Of a stretch of DNA of 64,000 nucleotides, positions 1-10,890 are shown piece by piece. The notes beneath the pieces are model-generated. The model saw nothing but the letters and a program-made list of their open reading frames with translations, was not told where the DNA came from and did not search any database. Within the stretch, counting starts at the first letter, position 1, and each line of letters begins with the position of its first letter. Made by a program: the position numbers and the translations under genes. The stretch is taken from the NCBI GenBank assembly GCA_034521225.1, contig JAXHMR010000021.1, positions 113,135 through 177,134 of the forward strand, in the 5' to 3' direction. The DNA is from Woeseia sp034521225 (GTDB lineage Bacteria > Pseudomonadota > Gammaproteobacteria > Steroidobacterales > Woeseiaceae).

Positions 1-157
1 GAAAACTGGTGGAATCGTCAGAAACACGCGGATTTCAGCCAAATCTGCCGAATTCCTGCGCGCCGTGTGATCAACCTCACAGTACCCAACGAGACGGCTG
101 TTTACGCTGCCACTTCAGGCGCCATGGGGTGCCACTGACTGATGACCGGGTATTACT

Positions 158-822
158 ATGAAATCCTTTCGCATGCACCTGCTGGCCGCGGCCGGCGCGC
201 TGCTGGTTGCCGGCAATGCTACCGCCAATGATTCGCCGTGGTTCGCTGCCAAAGTTGGCTCATTGGGCATCGGCGTCGAGGGTATCTGGCGACCGATTTC
301 TGGCGAGATTTTCGCGCCGGAATCAACCAGTTCGATTACGAGGACGACGGCGCGCAGGCTGGTATCGCCTACGACGCGACACTCGAACTGCAGACAACCT
401 GATGCAACGGCCAATTTTCTGTTCCCGATCAGCCCGATGAGACTGACGGTCGGCGCTTTCGACAACGGGAACGAACTCGTCCTGGAGAGTCAGGAAGCCG
501 AGTTCTACAATGTCGGCGGATCAACATTCTCGCACGACCAGGTCGGCACACTACGCGGCCGCGCCTGGTTCGATAGCCCATCGCCGGTATGTCGGCATCG
601 GTTTCGACTTCGAACTGGTTCGGCCGCCTCGGCCTTAATCTCGACCTCGGCGTGCTATGGCAGGACGAACCGCTGGTTTCCCTGAGTTCCGACGGATCGC
701 TCGCCAATCACCCGACGTTCCAGGATGCGCTGGGAAACGAGCGCCAGGAACTGCTGAAAGAAACTGAGGATTTCAAGGCCTGGCCAGTAGTGTCGCTCGG
801 CCTGCACTTCAATTTCCTCTAG
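158..822 (+). CDS. Outer-membrane beta-barrel protein, frameshifted
   Basis: This is an exported protein of about 220 residues, probably an outer-membrane barrel. It starts with a signal peptide (MKSFRMHLLAAAGALLVAG, then NATA before a likely cleavage site). The body alternates polar and hydrophobic residues in strand-like blocks such as LTVGAFDNGNELVL and VSLGLHFNFL at the very C-terminus. The reading frame changes about four times (near 300, 400, 585 and 620). The joined pieces make one continuous protein, for example DFRAGINQFDYEDDG read in a second frame. I do not recognise a named family and assign no ligand. The next gene runs toward it on the other strand. Confidence 0.55.
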
Positions 823-837
823 CCGCCGGCAGCTTTA

Positions 838-2049
838 TCAGACCGCCTGTGATGCCGGACGGTGCAGCAGCCGGTCGCGCCTGACCAGGAACAGGCTGGT
901 CAGGCATAGCAGCAACAGTGGCAGCGGGACAACAATCAACGTGTACCAGCCCTGGGCATGAACGACCGTCCCGGCCAGAAGTGACGCTGTCGCCGATGTC
1001 CCGAATACGCAGAAATCATTGACGGCCTGTGCCTTGAAGCGTTCGTTGATAGCATAAGTCAGCGTCAGCATGGTTGTGCCGCCTACATAGAGAAAATTCC
1101 AGCCGACACCAAGCAGGATAAGGGCGCTCAGGTAGTGCGAGACGCTCTGCCCCTGCAGCCCGACTATGCATGCCAGCAGCAGCGCCGTGGCGCCCGCCAT
1201 CATCATTCGCACGGTACCGAGCCGCTCGATCAAAAAGCCCGACACAAGCGAGGGCACGTACATCGCCAGTACATGGCTGCGAATGACATTGGCTGTTTCG
1301 TTGATCGAGTAGCCATCGTGCACATGCATGCTGAGCGGTGTCGCGGTCATTATCAGTGTCATAACTCCGTAAGCGGCCGTGCCGCCCAATACGGCCACGG
1401 CAAACAGCGGCTGCGTGACTATCTCGCGCAGTGGTCGTCCGGCAGCGGTAATTTGAGTGCCGTCTTCACCGCGCAACGGCCCGAGAAAAAGCAGCAATAT
1501 TGATTGCACGACGAACAGCACAGCGAGCCCGGCCAAAGTCCCGGCATACGTTTTGCCGTCGATCAGCACCTCACCACGTGCGATAAGTTCCGGGCCCACT
1601 ATGGCACCGCCGATCGCACCGAGCAGCACGAGAGAAATCGCCCGGCCCGTATACACCGGCGCAACGCTTTCCGCGGCGGCGTAGCGGTATTGCTGGGTGA
1701 ATGCGAGATTAATGCCGAACGCAGCGGCTGCCGCTACGAACCACGGGAAGCTGGCCGTAAACAGGGCGTAAGTCGCCAGGACCATGGACAGGGCCGCCGA
1801 CAAGGATGCCAGAGCAAAACCGGCCTTGCGGCCGATGCGGCGCATGAGCAGCGCCGCCGGAATGGTCGTCGCCGCGACACTGACAACCATCAGCGAGACC
1901 GGCAGCGTTGCGAGCGCCTTGTTGGCGCTCAATGTGGATCCGATGATGCCGCCCAGTGTGATCAGCACAAACGTTCCGGTCGCGGAAATAAGCTGGCAAA
2001 CGAACAGAATTGACAGGTTGCGGTAGGACATATGCGAATTTTCCGGCAT
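838..2049 (-). CDS. MFS transporter
   Basis: This 403-residue inner-membrane protein has about twelve hydrophobic segments and the layout of a major facilitator superfamily permease. A basic loop after the second or third helix (MRRIGRKAGF) matches the MFS loop 2-3 signature region. The reading frame is intact, which is unusual in this window. ATG codons lie at 2049 and 2031; the second (MSYRNLSILFVCQL) fits the usual short cytoplasmic N-terminus better. It is transcribed divergently from the arfB-like gene, leaving only a short shared promoter gap. The substrate cannot be told from sequence alone; drug or metabolite efflux is possible. Confidence 0.8.
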   Translation of the reverse strand: MPENSHMSYRNLSILFVCQLISATGTFVLITLGGIIGSTLSANKALATLPVSLMVVSVAATTIPAALLMRRIGRKAGFALASLSAALSMVLATYALFTASFPWFVAAAAAFGINLAFTQQYRYAAAESVAPVYTGRAISLVLLGAIGGAIVGPELIARGEVLIDGKTYAGTLAGLAVLFVVQSILLLFLGPLRGEDGTQITAAGRPLREIVTQPLFAVAVLGGTAAYGVMTLIMTATPLSMHVHDGYSINETANVIRSHVLAMYVPSLVSGFLIERLGTVRMMMAGATALLLACIVGLQGQSVSHYLSALILLGVGWNFLYVGGTTMLTLTYAINERFKAQAVNDFCVFGTSATASLLAGTVVHAQGWYTLIVVPLPLLLLCLTSLFLVRRDRLLHRPASQAV

Positions 2050-2086
2050 CCTGTGCCATTGTCCAGCGGCAATTGCGATGCCGGCT

Positions 2087-2513
2087 ATGAAAAAGAGGTC
2101 CGGAAATCACCGGCGAGTTTCGGATACCGCTCGCGGATATCGAACTGACGGCGATACGCGCGCAAGGTGCCGGCGGTCAAAACGTCAACAAGGTGGCGAG
2201 TGCCATACACCTCCGTTTTGACTTCGCGCATTCAGATGCCGTGCCGCCCGGGATCCGGGCGCGACTGCTCGAAACAAGCGACCGGCGCATCTCAGCCGAC
2301 GGCGTCATCGTCATCAAGAGCCAGCGATTCCGCACGCAGGAACAGAACCGGCGCGATGCGCTGGAACGATTACAATTGGCTTCGGCAAAAGCGCTGCATC
2401 GGCCAACGCCGCGCCGGCCCACCAGGCCCAGTCGCGCCGAGCGCGAGCGTCGGCTTGCCGATAAGTCGCACCGCGCAAAAATCAAGGCACGCCGCGGCAA
2501 GCCGGACGACTGA
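2087..2513 (+). CDS. arfB: Peptidyl-tRNA hydrolase ArfB (ribosome rescue), one-base shift at start
   Basis: ArfB (YaeJ) enters the empty mRNA channel of stalled ribosomes and hydrolyses the peptidyl-tRNA. The release-factor catalytic loop is present as RAQGAGGQNVNKVAS with the GGQ motif at about 2172-2180. The C-terminus is a lysine/arginine-rich tail (KSHRAKIKARRGKPDD) of the kind ArfB inserts into the mRNA channel. The only ATG in a good position is 2087, and it is followed by five A residues. With four A residues the frame would read MKRGPEITGEFRIPL and run uninterrupted to the stop. That points to a homopolymer error and not a real break. The length of about 141 residues fits ArfB. Confidence 0.85.
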
Positions 2514-2540
2514 CGGTCTTTCGCGATCAGGAATGATGGA

Positions 2541-3750
2541 TCACGGCGCCGAAATTACCTGGCGTATTGTCCCGGTGCCGTAATCAAGGACGTAGAGTTC
2601 ACCGTCCGCGCCCTCGCCGAACGACGATATGCTGAGCGATGTATCCAGCCGCTCCAGCGCCGTCGTGCCCTGCGGGCTTTCGGCCGCGACGCTGAAAATC
2701 CGGCCACTGATAAGTTCTCGAACACGCATCAATCAGCGCCGGCACAGCGCTGCCGCGGTAGACGTAGCCACCGGTGACTGAAGCCCCCAGAGCCCGGCCG
2801 TACTCACTGATCGGGTCGACGTTATTGGTCGAGCAATCGGTTGGCGGATCAAAGCAGTGTGCTCCTTCCCGCTCGCGCCAGCCATAGTTCAGGCCCGCCT
2901 CGACCCGGTTGACCTCTTCCCAGTCACCCTGTCCGACATCGCCGGCCCACAATTGGCCGCTCTGGCTGTCGAAGCTGAAGCGCCACGGATTGCGAAAGCC
3001 GAACGCATAGATCTCGGGGCACGGCGCGTTGCCAAAACCCTGCATACACTCGGTGTTGCCGGCGAACGGGTTGGTGGCGGGGATCCCGTAAGGCGGATTG
3101 CCGTCGACGTCGATGCGCACGATGGCGCCCAGGTAGTTGCTCGTCGTCTGGCCACGTTTGTTCGGGTCACCTGACCCGCCCCCGTCCCCGAAGCCGATAT
3201 ACAGGTTGCGGTCCGGCCCGAAGGCCAGGTTACCGCCATTATGATTGCCCTCATCCTGCAGCGCGGTCAGCAGGATGTACTCGGACGATGTTCATCCAGC
3301 GTGCCGTCCTGCCGGATCTAGCGTGAAGCGCGATACGACAGACTCGAGCGGGCCACCGCTCGTGTATGACAGGAAGACCTCGCCGTTCAGTTCAAAATCA
3401 GGGTGAAATGCCATGCCGAGCAGGCCAGCCTCGCTTGGACCGTCATCTACCCGCACCTGGATGTCGGCGAATACCGTGCTGGCGGCAACATTCGGATCCG
3501 CGTCGAACACGCGAATCACGCCTGCCTGCTCGACGACGAACCATCGGCTATCGTCCCCGGGCGCCTGCAGCAGTGCCACCGGAGCATTGAACGACAGGTT
3601 GTCAAACACCGGCTCGAGCGCGATGCCTTCATTCTGCGGTGGTGGTGTGGTCGGCGGATTCGTGATCGTGCTGCTACTGCCGCCGCCGCAACCGCCGGCC
3701 AGCAGCAGACCGATTACCGCAAGGGCGCGACCCTTCCCTGTGACTGTCAT
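2541..3750 (-). CDS. PQQ-dependent sugar dehydrogenase-like lipoprotein, frameshifted
   Basis: This belongs to the soluble glucose/aldose sugar dehydrogenase beta-propeller family (COG2133), which oxidises sugars with PQQ in the periplasm. The N-terminus is a lipoprotein signal with lipobox LLAGGC, followed by a Ser/Thr/Pro-rich linker. Family hallmarks are GLLGMAFHPDFELNG, EIYAFGFRNPWRFSFD and GDVGQGDWEEVN, in the expected order. The gene is read in at least three frames, with shifts near 3300, 3120 and 2740. The C-terminal piece ends DYGTGTIRQVISAP. The PQQ and calcium ligands cannot be placed with confidence. The gene stands alone, facing the M20 gene across a short divergent promoter region. 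Confidence 0.8.
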
Positions 3751-3881
3751 GACTATCTCCCGACTCAGGCGCCGAACCCAGCATAGAACGGTGCCGCCCG
3801 GCTGTCACGATGTTGCCGCGCGCCGACCGCACGAGTGTTGCTATAGTGGCGCCACATTGCAGACTGCCGTGGAGATTACCG

Positions 3882-5177
3882 ATGAAACGCACAACTGTCG
3901 CTTGCCTGATGCTGCTGATGGCAAGCAGCGCCGTTGCACAGGATGCCCTTGACGGGCTGGAACAGGCATTCAGCGCGATTGAGCCGAAGGTCATCGCGTG
4001 GCGCCGCGACATTCACGAGCATCCGGAATTGTCGAATCGCGAGTTTCGCACCGCGGCCCTGGTAGCCGAGCACCTGCGGACGCATATTGACACCGTCCAA
4101 ACCGGCATTGCGCATACCGGCGTCGTCGGCACACGGTGGCGGTAAACCCGGCCCGGTCATCGCATTGCGCGCTGATATGGATGGGCTGCCGGTCAGGGAA
4201 CAGACCGGGCTGCCGTTTGCCTCTACTCAAACAGCGGAATACAACGGCGAGGAAGTTTCCGTCATGCATGCGTGCGGTCACGATACCCACGTTGCGATGC
4301 TGATGGGTGCCGCGGAGGTGCTGGCGAAAAATCGCGAACGCCTTGCAGGCACCGTCAAATTTATCTTCCAGCCGGCCGAGGAAGGCGCGCCAAGGGGCGA
4401 GAGCGGCGGCGCGGCGCTGATGATCGAGGAAGGTGTTCTGGACGGGCCCGATGCGCCTGAAGCCATTATCGGCCTGCACGCCTGGCCCGCGGACAGTGGC
4501 ACGTTGGCCTACCGGTCCGGCAGTTTCATGGCGGCCGCGGACGGCCTCTTTATCACCGTTACCGGCCGCCAGACGCACGGTTCTGCGCCGTGGGCCGGTG
4601 TCGACCCGATATTCGTGTCCGCACAGATCATGACCGCACTGCAGGCGATTCCGAGCCGGCAACTCGACATCACGCGGGGGCCGGCCGTTATCACGATCGG
4701 CAGCGTGCACGGTGGTGTGCGCGGCAACATCATCCGGACACCGTCGAAATGGAGGGCACTATCCGGACTTTCGATGCCGGTGTGCGGGAAAAGCTGCACG
4801 CACGCCTGAAGAGCACCGTCCGGAACATCGCCGAAGCCGCCGGCGCGACGGCAGAGGTCACGATAGATCCGTCCGCACCGGTCACGGGCAATCATCCGGA
4901 GCTGCTTGCACGCATGATGCCGACCCTGGAATGGGCGGCCGGTGAAGGCCAGGTGCAGGAGCATCCGCTGATCACCGGCGCCGAGGATTTCTCCTTCTTT
5001 CAGGAGCGAATCCCGGGCCTGTACCTGATGCTCGGCGTGCGGCATCCGGACATTCCGGCCGGCGAGGCGCCGTCCAACCATTCGCCGTTGTTTGACGCTC
5101 ACGAGCCGGCACTGATAACGGGCGTCCGCGCGCTGGTTGGCTTTTCGTTGGACTACGCGGCCCGCGCCGGCAACTGA
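3882..5177 (+). CDS. Exported M20 family amidohydrolase, frameshifted
   Basis: This M20D metallo-amidohydrolase resembles hippurate hydrolases and N-acyl-L-amino-acid amidohydrolases, which release amino acids from N-acylated forms. A signal peptide (MKRTTVACLMLLMASSAVAQ) predicts a periplasmic enzyme. Metal-site motifs visible are WRRDIHEHPELS, ALRADMDGLPV, MHACGHDTHVAML, FQPAEEGAPRGES and, near the end, HPLITGAEDFSFF. There are two shifts: at about 4135 (after GVVGT) and about 4735. Joined length is about 430 residues, normal for the family. ATG 3882 follows a GGAG-type ribosome site. It precedes the Fic gene, but a 220-bp regulatory gap separates them, so co-transcription is unlikely. Confidence 0.88.
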
Positions 5178-5206
5178 GCCGGCGTGCAATTCCTGACGGG
5201 TTACAC

Positions 5207-5336
5207 TATGTCGATGGCATCGACATATACTGGGGATCTGTCGAAGAAGCACCAGACAATCGACATATAATGCGGACGTGTCGATAAACTGAACATGATT
5301 CTCAGATATGTCGATATATTCGTAATTTTTCGACAT
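5207..5336. promoter_or_regulatory. Seven phased TGTCGA half-sites (likely operator array of the Fic gene)
   Basis: The core TGTCGA occurs on the plus strand at 5209, 5239, 5279 and 5309, and on the minus strand (TCGACA) at 5220, 5260 and 5330. The first pair forms a perfect 9-3-9 palindrome, TATGTCGAT-GGC-ATCGACATA, at 5207-5227. Steps between cores are 11, 19, 21, 19, 30 and 21 bp, close to whole helical turns, so all lie on about the same DNA face. A possible -10 box TATATT (5315-5320) overlaps the sixth site. The array ends 63 bp before the Fic start codon. A dimeric winged-helix regulator is inferred; the Fic protein itself has such a domain. Confidence 0.75.
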
Positions 5337-5398
5337 GATTGCCGGAGCCGTTGCTACGCCTTGCGTTTGGGTCTGCGCGCAGCTCCCTGGAGGTACCC

Positions 5399-6569
5399 AT
5401 GAGCGGGTTTGAGCCGGCCAGCCCCTACAACGATCTCCCGCGTCTGCCGCCCATGGTCAGCCAGATCGAGACGACCCGCGTCCTGAGAGAAATGCATCGA
5501 TGCGCGGGTTGCACTGGCCGAATTAAAGCAGGCTGCCGAACTCATCCCGAATTCAGCGGTGCTGGTCAATGCGCTGCCGCTGCTCGAGGCACGCGCCAGT
5601 TCAGAGATCGAGAACATCGTCACGACGACCGACAAACTGTTCGAGTACGTCGATTTCGGCGAGGACAAAGCCGATGCGGCCACCAAGGAAGCCCTGCGTT
5701 ACCGCACCGCCCTGTTTGAGGGCACGAAAATGGTCCAGCGTCGCATGCTGACCTCCGATATGGCAATCCATATCTGCAGTACTATCAAGGATATGGAGCC
5801 TGGTATTCGAGCTGATTCTGGCAACACGACCTGAAAAATCGTGCTGTCAGGCGAAAGTCATATATACACCGCCGGAGGGGCAGAAACGTCTGCAGGAGCT
5901 GCTCGACAACTGGCAGGACTTCACGCACCGCACGCCGAAGGTCGACCGCCGGCGCGCATGGCGATCCAGCATTACCAGTTCGAGGCCATACACCCGTTTG
6001 CCTGTATGGCAAACGGCCGCACCGGCCGCATCCTGAATATCCTGTTTCTCGTCGAGCAGGGCCTGCTCGACAGCCCGATTCTCGACCCGAGCCGCTATAT
6101 CATCCGCGAGAAGGCCGACTACTACCGGCTGTTGCTCTGAAGTAACCCGCGACCAGGCCTGGGAGGCATGGATCCTGTACATGCTGGAAGGCGTCGAGGA
6201 AACCTGCACGTGGACCACCGAGAAGATCAAGTCGATTCGCGAGCTGATGCAGCACACGGCCGAATTCATAAAGGCGAAGTTGCCGAAAATCTACTCGATG
6301 GGAACTGCTCGATGGCACCGTTCCGCCAGCCTGACCGCCGCATCAACAAGATCTGCGTCGATTCCAGTATCGCCAAGCGCCAGACCGCGTCGGTGTACCT
6401 GAAACAGCTGTGCGAGATCGGTGTACTGAAGGAGCGTAAATCCGGGCGCGAAAGTATTTTTGTGCACCCGAAATACATCGAGCTGCTGACCGGCGAGGAG
6501 AACGTATGGATCTACTATGCCGGCATAGAAACCGAAACCGAGGTCGCCGCGGCGAGCGATGAAATTTAG
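5399..6569 (+). CDS. Class II Fic protein (AMP transferase) with C-terminal winged helix, frameshifted
   Basis: Fic enzymes transfer AMP from ATP to target proteins. The joined protein resembles SoFic-type proteins: an N-terminal Fic_N region, the inhibitory helix motif SSEIEN (S-x3-E-N, class II) near 5598, the Fic core, then a winged-helix domain (ICVDSSIAKRQTASVYL, VLKERKSGRESIFVHP). The core motif at 5991 reads HPFACMANGRTGRI, one residue longer than the usual HPFxDGNGRTGR. Two compensating indels or a real variant could explain this. The start has a clear ribosome site (TGGAGGTACCCATG). Shifts lie near 5500, 5830, 6140 and 6310. The winged helix and the upstream TGTCGA array suggest autoregulation. 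Confidence 0.82.
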
Positions 6570-6737
6570 ATACGCTGTTCTTCAAGGACCGGTCGCAATT
6601 CCAGCCGACCGATCGCCGGTGCCGCTGCCCTGCCGGTTCTGCGGAATCGCCGCCACGCCGCCGGGCCCGGAAACTGGCCCGCGCTCCGTCGCGCTGGCAC
6701 AATCACGCGTGTCTTCGCTGCCGCCGGTACCCGTCGC

Positions 6738-7589
6738 TTGACCCGCACCCAGGAAAAGTTCTACCAGCTGTTCAAGTACACGGTGTACGTCCTGCTGGCG
6801 ATGAATGTGTGGTGGTTCTTCGACGAGGAACTCGCCGCATCCGCGCACCGCTTTGCCGATGGCGTTGGTTTGCGCGACATCATCGAAGGTTTCGCCGCCA
6901 CGATCGACACGGCCGCCTGGGTTGTGCTGCTGCTGATGTTCGAACTCGAGACGTGGGTGATCGAGGACCGGCACGTGTCACCCAAGCTGCATTGGACGCT
7001 GCGATTCCTCAGGGCCACCTGTTACGCTATCATTGTCTATGCATTCTACGGCTACCTGAGCAAGCTGCTATTCCTGTACGGCGCAGTCCCCCTGGCTGGT
7101 GTGAATGACCTTTGTTCACTTGTCGGCAACGGCTGGGCGTACGCAATCGATTTTGACGAGTATGAAGTGCTGAACGCCGGCAATTGCGGCGTGCTGTCGG
7201 CGGGATCGTCATTCATGCAGCTGCAAACGCTGACCGCTGTTGTTGACCTGCCCGGCTATCAGGAAATATTGCGGCTCGCCTGGGTCGACGTTATCAACGC
7301 CGGCGTCTGGCTCGGTGTTGTTGCCTTGCTGGAATTCGATGTGCAGATGCAGTCGCGCGACCGCCTGCACGGCGTGACGAAAACCATCAGCAACTGGGCG
7401 AAGTACATCATGTACTCGATATTGTTCCTCGCCGCCGTCTACTGGGGTCTCAAGGGTGATTTCATTGACTTCTGGGACGCCTTCCTGTGGCTGCTGGCAT
7501 TCGCCTTCATCGAAATGAACTTTTTCGAGTGGCAAAGGGAAATGCGCGATGCCAAGTTGCAACGCGCGGCTACCCCGGGATATTCATAA
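6738..7589 (+). CDS. Uncharacterised multi-pass membrane protein
   Basis: This 283-residue protein has about five hydrophobic segments: YTVYVLLAMNVWWFF, AAWVVLLLMFELETWVI, CYAIIVYAFYGYLSKLLFLY, AGVWLGVVALLEF and YIMYSILFLAAVYWGL/FLWLLAFAFIEMNFF. It ends with a charged cytoplasmic tail (WQREMRDAKLQRA). I recognise no named family. The codon at 6738 is TTG with no clear ribosome site, and the frame stays open upstream without an ATG, so the true start may be hidden by an indel between 6570 and 6740. It sits between the Fic gene and a convergent ABC operon. Confidence 0.6.
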   Translation: MTRTQEKFYQLFKYTVYVLLAMNVWWFFDEELAASAHRFADGVGLRDIIEGFAATIDTAAWVVLLLMFELETWVIEDRHVSPKLHWTLRFLRATCYAIIVYAFYGYLSKLLFLYGAVPLAGVNDLCSLVGNGWAYAIDFDEYEVLNAGNCGVLSAGSSFMQLQTLTAVVDLPGYQEILRLAWVDVINAGVWLGVVALLEFDVQMQSRDRLHGVTKTISNWAKYIMYSILFLAAVYWGLKGDFIDFWDAFLWLLAFAFIEMNFFEWQREMRDAKLQRAATPGYS

Positions 7590-7602
7590 ACAATTAATCG
7601 CG

Positions 7603-8815
7603 TCAAATTGCGCGCGTGGCTACCGCCGGCGGCACCATGCTGGCGCGCCGGCGCCGGACCGGCCACGGCCAGCTGACCCACGATCCACAGCATTACCATC
7701 GCCAGCGGAATCAGGTACCACGCTATCCGCGTCAGTTCGAAGGTTTCGACCATCCACATGTTCAGTGCCACCGCGAGGATTCCGCCCAGCGCGATGCCGA
7801 CCGAACTGACCAGGAAGTTCTCCAGCATGAAGTACCGCAGGATCGCGCCCCGCGTGGCCCCGAGCGCGCGCCGGGTGCCGATCTGACGCGTTCTCCGGCT
7901 GACGCTGAAGCTGGCCAGGCCTACGATACCCAGACCTGTAATCACCGTCAGTACGATAACGATAAACGACAGTAACTTGACCAGTGCAGCGTCGCCCAGG
8001 TAGCTCCGAATGCGGGTTTCGGTCATTGTCCGCGTGTCCTTGATGATGCGGTCGCGATCGCTGTCGGCCAGCATCTTCTCGACAGCCGGTATCACGCGGT
8101 CGCGTTGCCCCGATTCGGTGCGTATGACGTAACGCCCGTAACTCATTTCACGCTTAAGCGGTACGAACATCGAGCGCTCGACCCCGTCCCAGCCGTTCCA
8201 GGGCGCCTGCAGGCGTTCGAGAATGCCTATAATCTGTACCGGGTTGTCGTCGTTGATGTAGACGGTCTTGCCGACAACGCCGTCACCTTCATCCGGAAAC
8301 AGCGTGTCCGCCATCGCACGGGTGATGATGCCGGTCGGCGGCCAGCGGCTGGATTCGGGATCATTCCAGTCGACCTCCTCTGGCAGGAAATTCCGGCCGG
8401 CAACAAGCTTGACGCCAAAGGTATCAATGCCGTGTTCGTCGACGAAATAGACGGCGACGCCCGATGACTCGGTACCCTCCCCCGGTTCAGTTGCGAGCCC
8501 CATGGACCAGCCACCGTTCCTCAGTGGCACGGAATTGGTGAAAATCGCGTCGACGACACCCGGCATTGCGCGCAGGTCGGCGAGATCCTCGTCTACCATC
8601 GCCGGGATATTCGTGTCCTGCTTGAACGTCACGTTGGCGAGGTAAAACAGGTTGTCTTCGTCAACGCCGCTCGGGCGCGCCATCAGCCGCGAGCGTTCCT
8701 GGATAATGGCGATGGCATTGACGATGATGGCCATGGTCACGGCAATCTGCAATGCAATCAGTATGTAACCCGCCTTGTTGCGCGTCAGCGCGCGCCAGAT
8801 CGGTCCCAGTTCCAT
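7603..8815 (-). CDS. ABC transporter permease, FtsX/MacB type (second permease)
   Basis: This is a MacB-like permease: one N-terminal helix (GYILIALQIAVTMAIIVNAIAI), a large periplasmic MacB_PCD-like domain, then three C-terminal FtsX helices, including the conserved RRTRQIGTRRALGATRGAIL. MacB-type complexes use cytoplasmic ATP hydrolysis to move or release envelope substrates. A shift near 7655 makes the frame run on past the true end. In the neighbouring frame the protein ends PPAVATRA, with a stop at 7603. It is last in a four-gene minus-strand operon with a sister permease, an ATPase and a membrane-fusion adaptor. Confidence 0.85.
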
Positions 8816-8827
8816 GCGCTGTTGCTC

Positions 8828-10149
8828 CTACAGTGTCTTGAGCTGGCTGGCCGGATGAATCCGGCAGGCCTGCCAGGTCGGATACAGGGCGGCACCCAGC
8901 GCTGACAGGATGGCCAGCACGACCGCCGTCAGCACCATTACCCAGTCCAGTTGTGCGAGATTCTTGACGAATTCGAGGCCGCTGTAGAGGCCGCGTACGC
9001 CTTGCAGCCCCAGCCAGGTCAGCAGCACGCCAAGCGCACCGCCGCAGAGGCCGATCACGCCTGCCTCGACAATGTACTGCGAGAACACCGCCGTGCGGGG
9101 TGCACCCAGCGCCCGGCGCAGGCAAATGTCGCCGGAGCGTCTCATCACCTTTGCGAGCAACAGGCCGATCGTGTTCAGCAGGCAGACGACCAGGAACAGC
9201 ACGGCAAGTACCAGCAATATGCGCACGCTCTGGTCGACAACTTCCCCGTTTTCCAGGTGCGTCATGACGTCGCTAAGCCTGTTGTTGAGCGGACGCTGGA
9301 ACCGCCCGAGCGCTTTTTGCGATTCCGCATAAGCATCGAGGAATGCCTGATACTCGCGCACTTCCTCGTCACCGTGCAGTTCCACCCAGAACTGCATCCA
9401 GACGCATTCCGAATTCAGGAACGACTGCCAGCCGCCGTCCGGTACCGGTTTCCAGCAATTGGTATTGCCGTGTCCCGGTATTTCCTTGTCGATACTGACG
9501 CTGAACGGGAAGTAGGCGGATTCCGGATCGTTGAACTCCCCGGTTGTCAGGTCGTAGAACTTCGGAATCGGCAGCCATTCGTCCAGCACACCGGTGACGC
9601 GGTAGGAGTCGCCGTTCATGACGATGCGCTCGCCGACGGAATTTTCGCCCCCGAACAGGCGTTCGTTCGTCGCGCGGTCCAGCACGACGACCTGCTCCCG
9701 ATTCGCATCGGCCGACGCGTCCCAGCCGCTGCCATACGAGAAACGGCACGCTGAACATCGCGAAAAAGTCGGCTGTTGTACTGCGTGCGTCGATCTCGAA
9801 AGGCCTCGATTCCTGCCCGGCCGGTTCGATGACGCGGCCCGACCGGTAGCTGACTACCTGGCGGCGTGCCTTGCCCGCTTTCAGGAGTGCCGTGGCGTCG
9901 AGGTAGGTCACCTGGTCCGGTGGCTCGTTGGGCTCGTCAGCTGGCTCGGTCGGGCTCCAGCTGTCGAGCTGCACATAGAAGAGCTGGTCCGATTTTCCGC
10001 GGTATCGGATCGCCGCTCATGACGTAGTGGATCGTTACCATCGTCATGCATGCGCCAATGCCGATGGCTATGGCTGCCACCATCAGGCCGCTCAGGATCG
10101 GATTCTGGCGGATGCCGAGCAGGCCGAGCTTCAGGTAATAGCGGAACAT
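8828..10149 (-). CDS. ABC transporter permease, FtsX/MacB type (first permease), frameshifted
   Basis: A MacB/FtsX-type permease of about 440 residues, read in three frames with shifts near 9975 and 9740. The N-terminal helix (ILSGLMVAAIAIGIGACMTM) leads to a periplasmic domain. Then come helices with the family signature MRRSGDICLRRALGAPRT and a C-terminal FtsX end, YPTWQACRIHPASQLKTL. It has a different periplasmic domain from the downstream permease, so the two probably form a heterodimer. The gap to the ATPase is 15 bp and to the second permease 12 bp, fitting one transcript. Confidence 0.84.
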
Positions 10150-10164
10150 TTTGTCTTTCCTCCG

Positions 10165-10863
<699 letters not shown>

Positions 10864-10890
10864 CGCGGGGTCTCCTTCGATTGCGTACTG

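Noticed and set aside
5207..5336. CRISPR array
   Set aside because: The repeats are 6-9 bp and occur on both strands with short, regular gaps; no 25-40 bp direct repeats or cas genes are present.
7439..7602. Extension of the second FtsX permease into the membrane protein gene
   Set aside because: A shift near 7655 causes the run-on; the neighbouring frame gives the expected ending and a stop at 7603.
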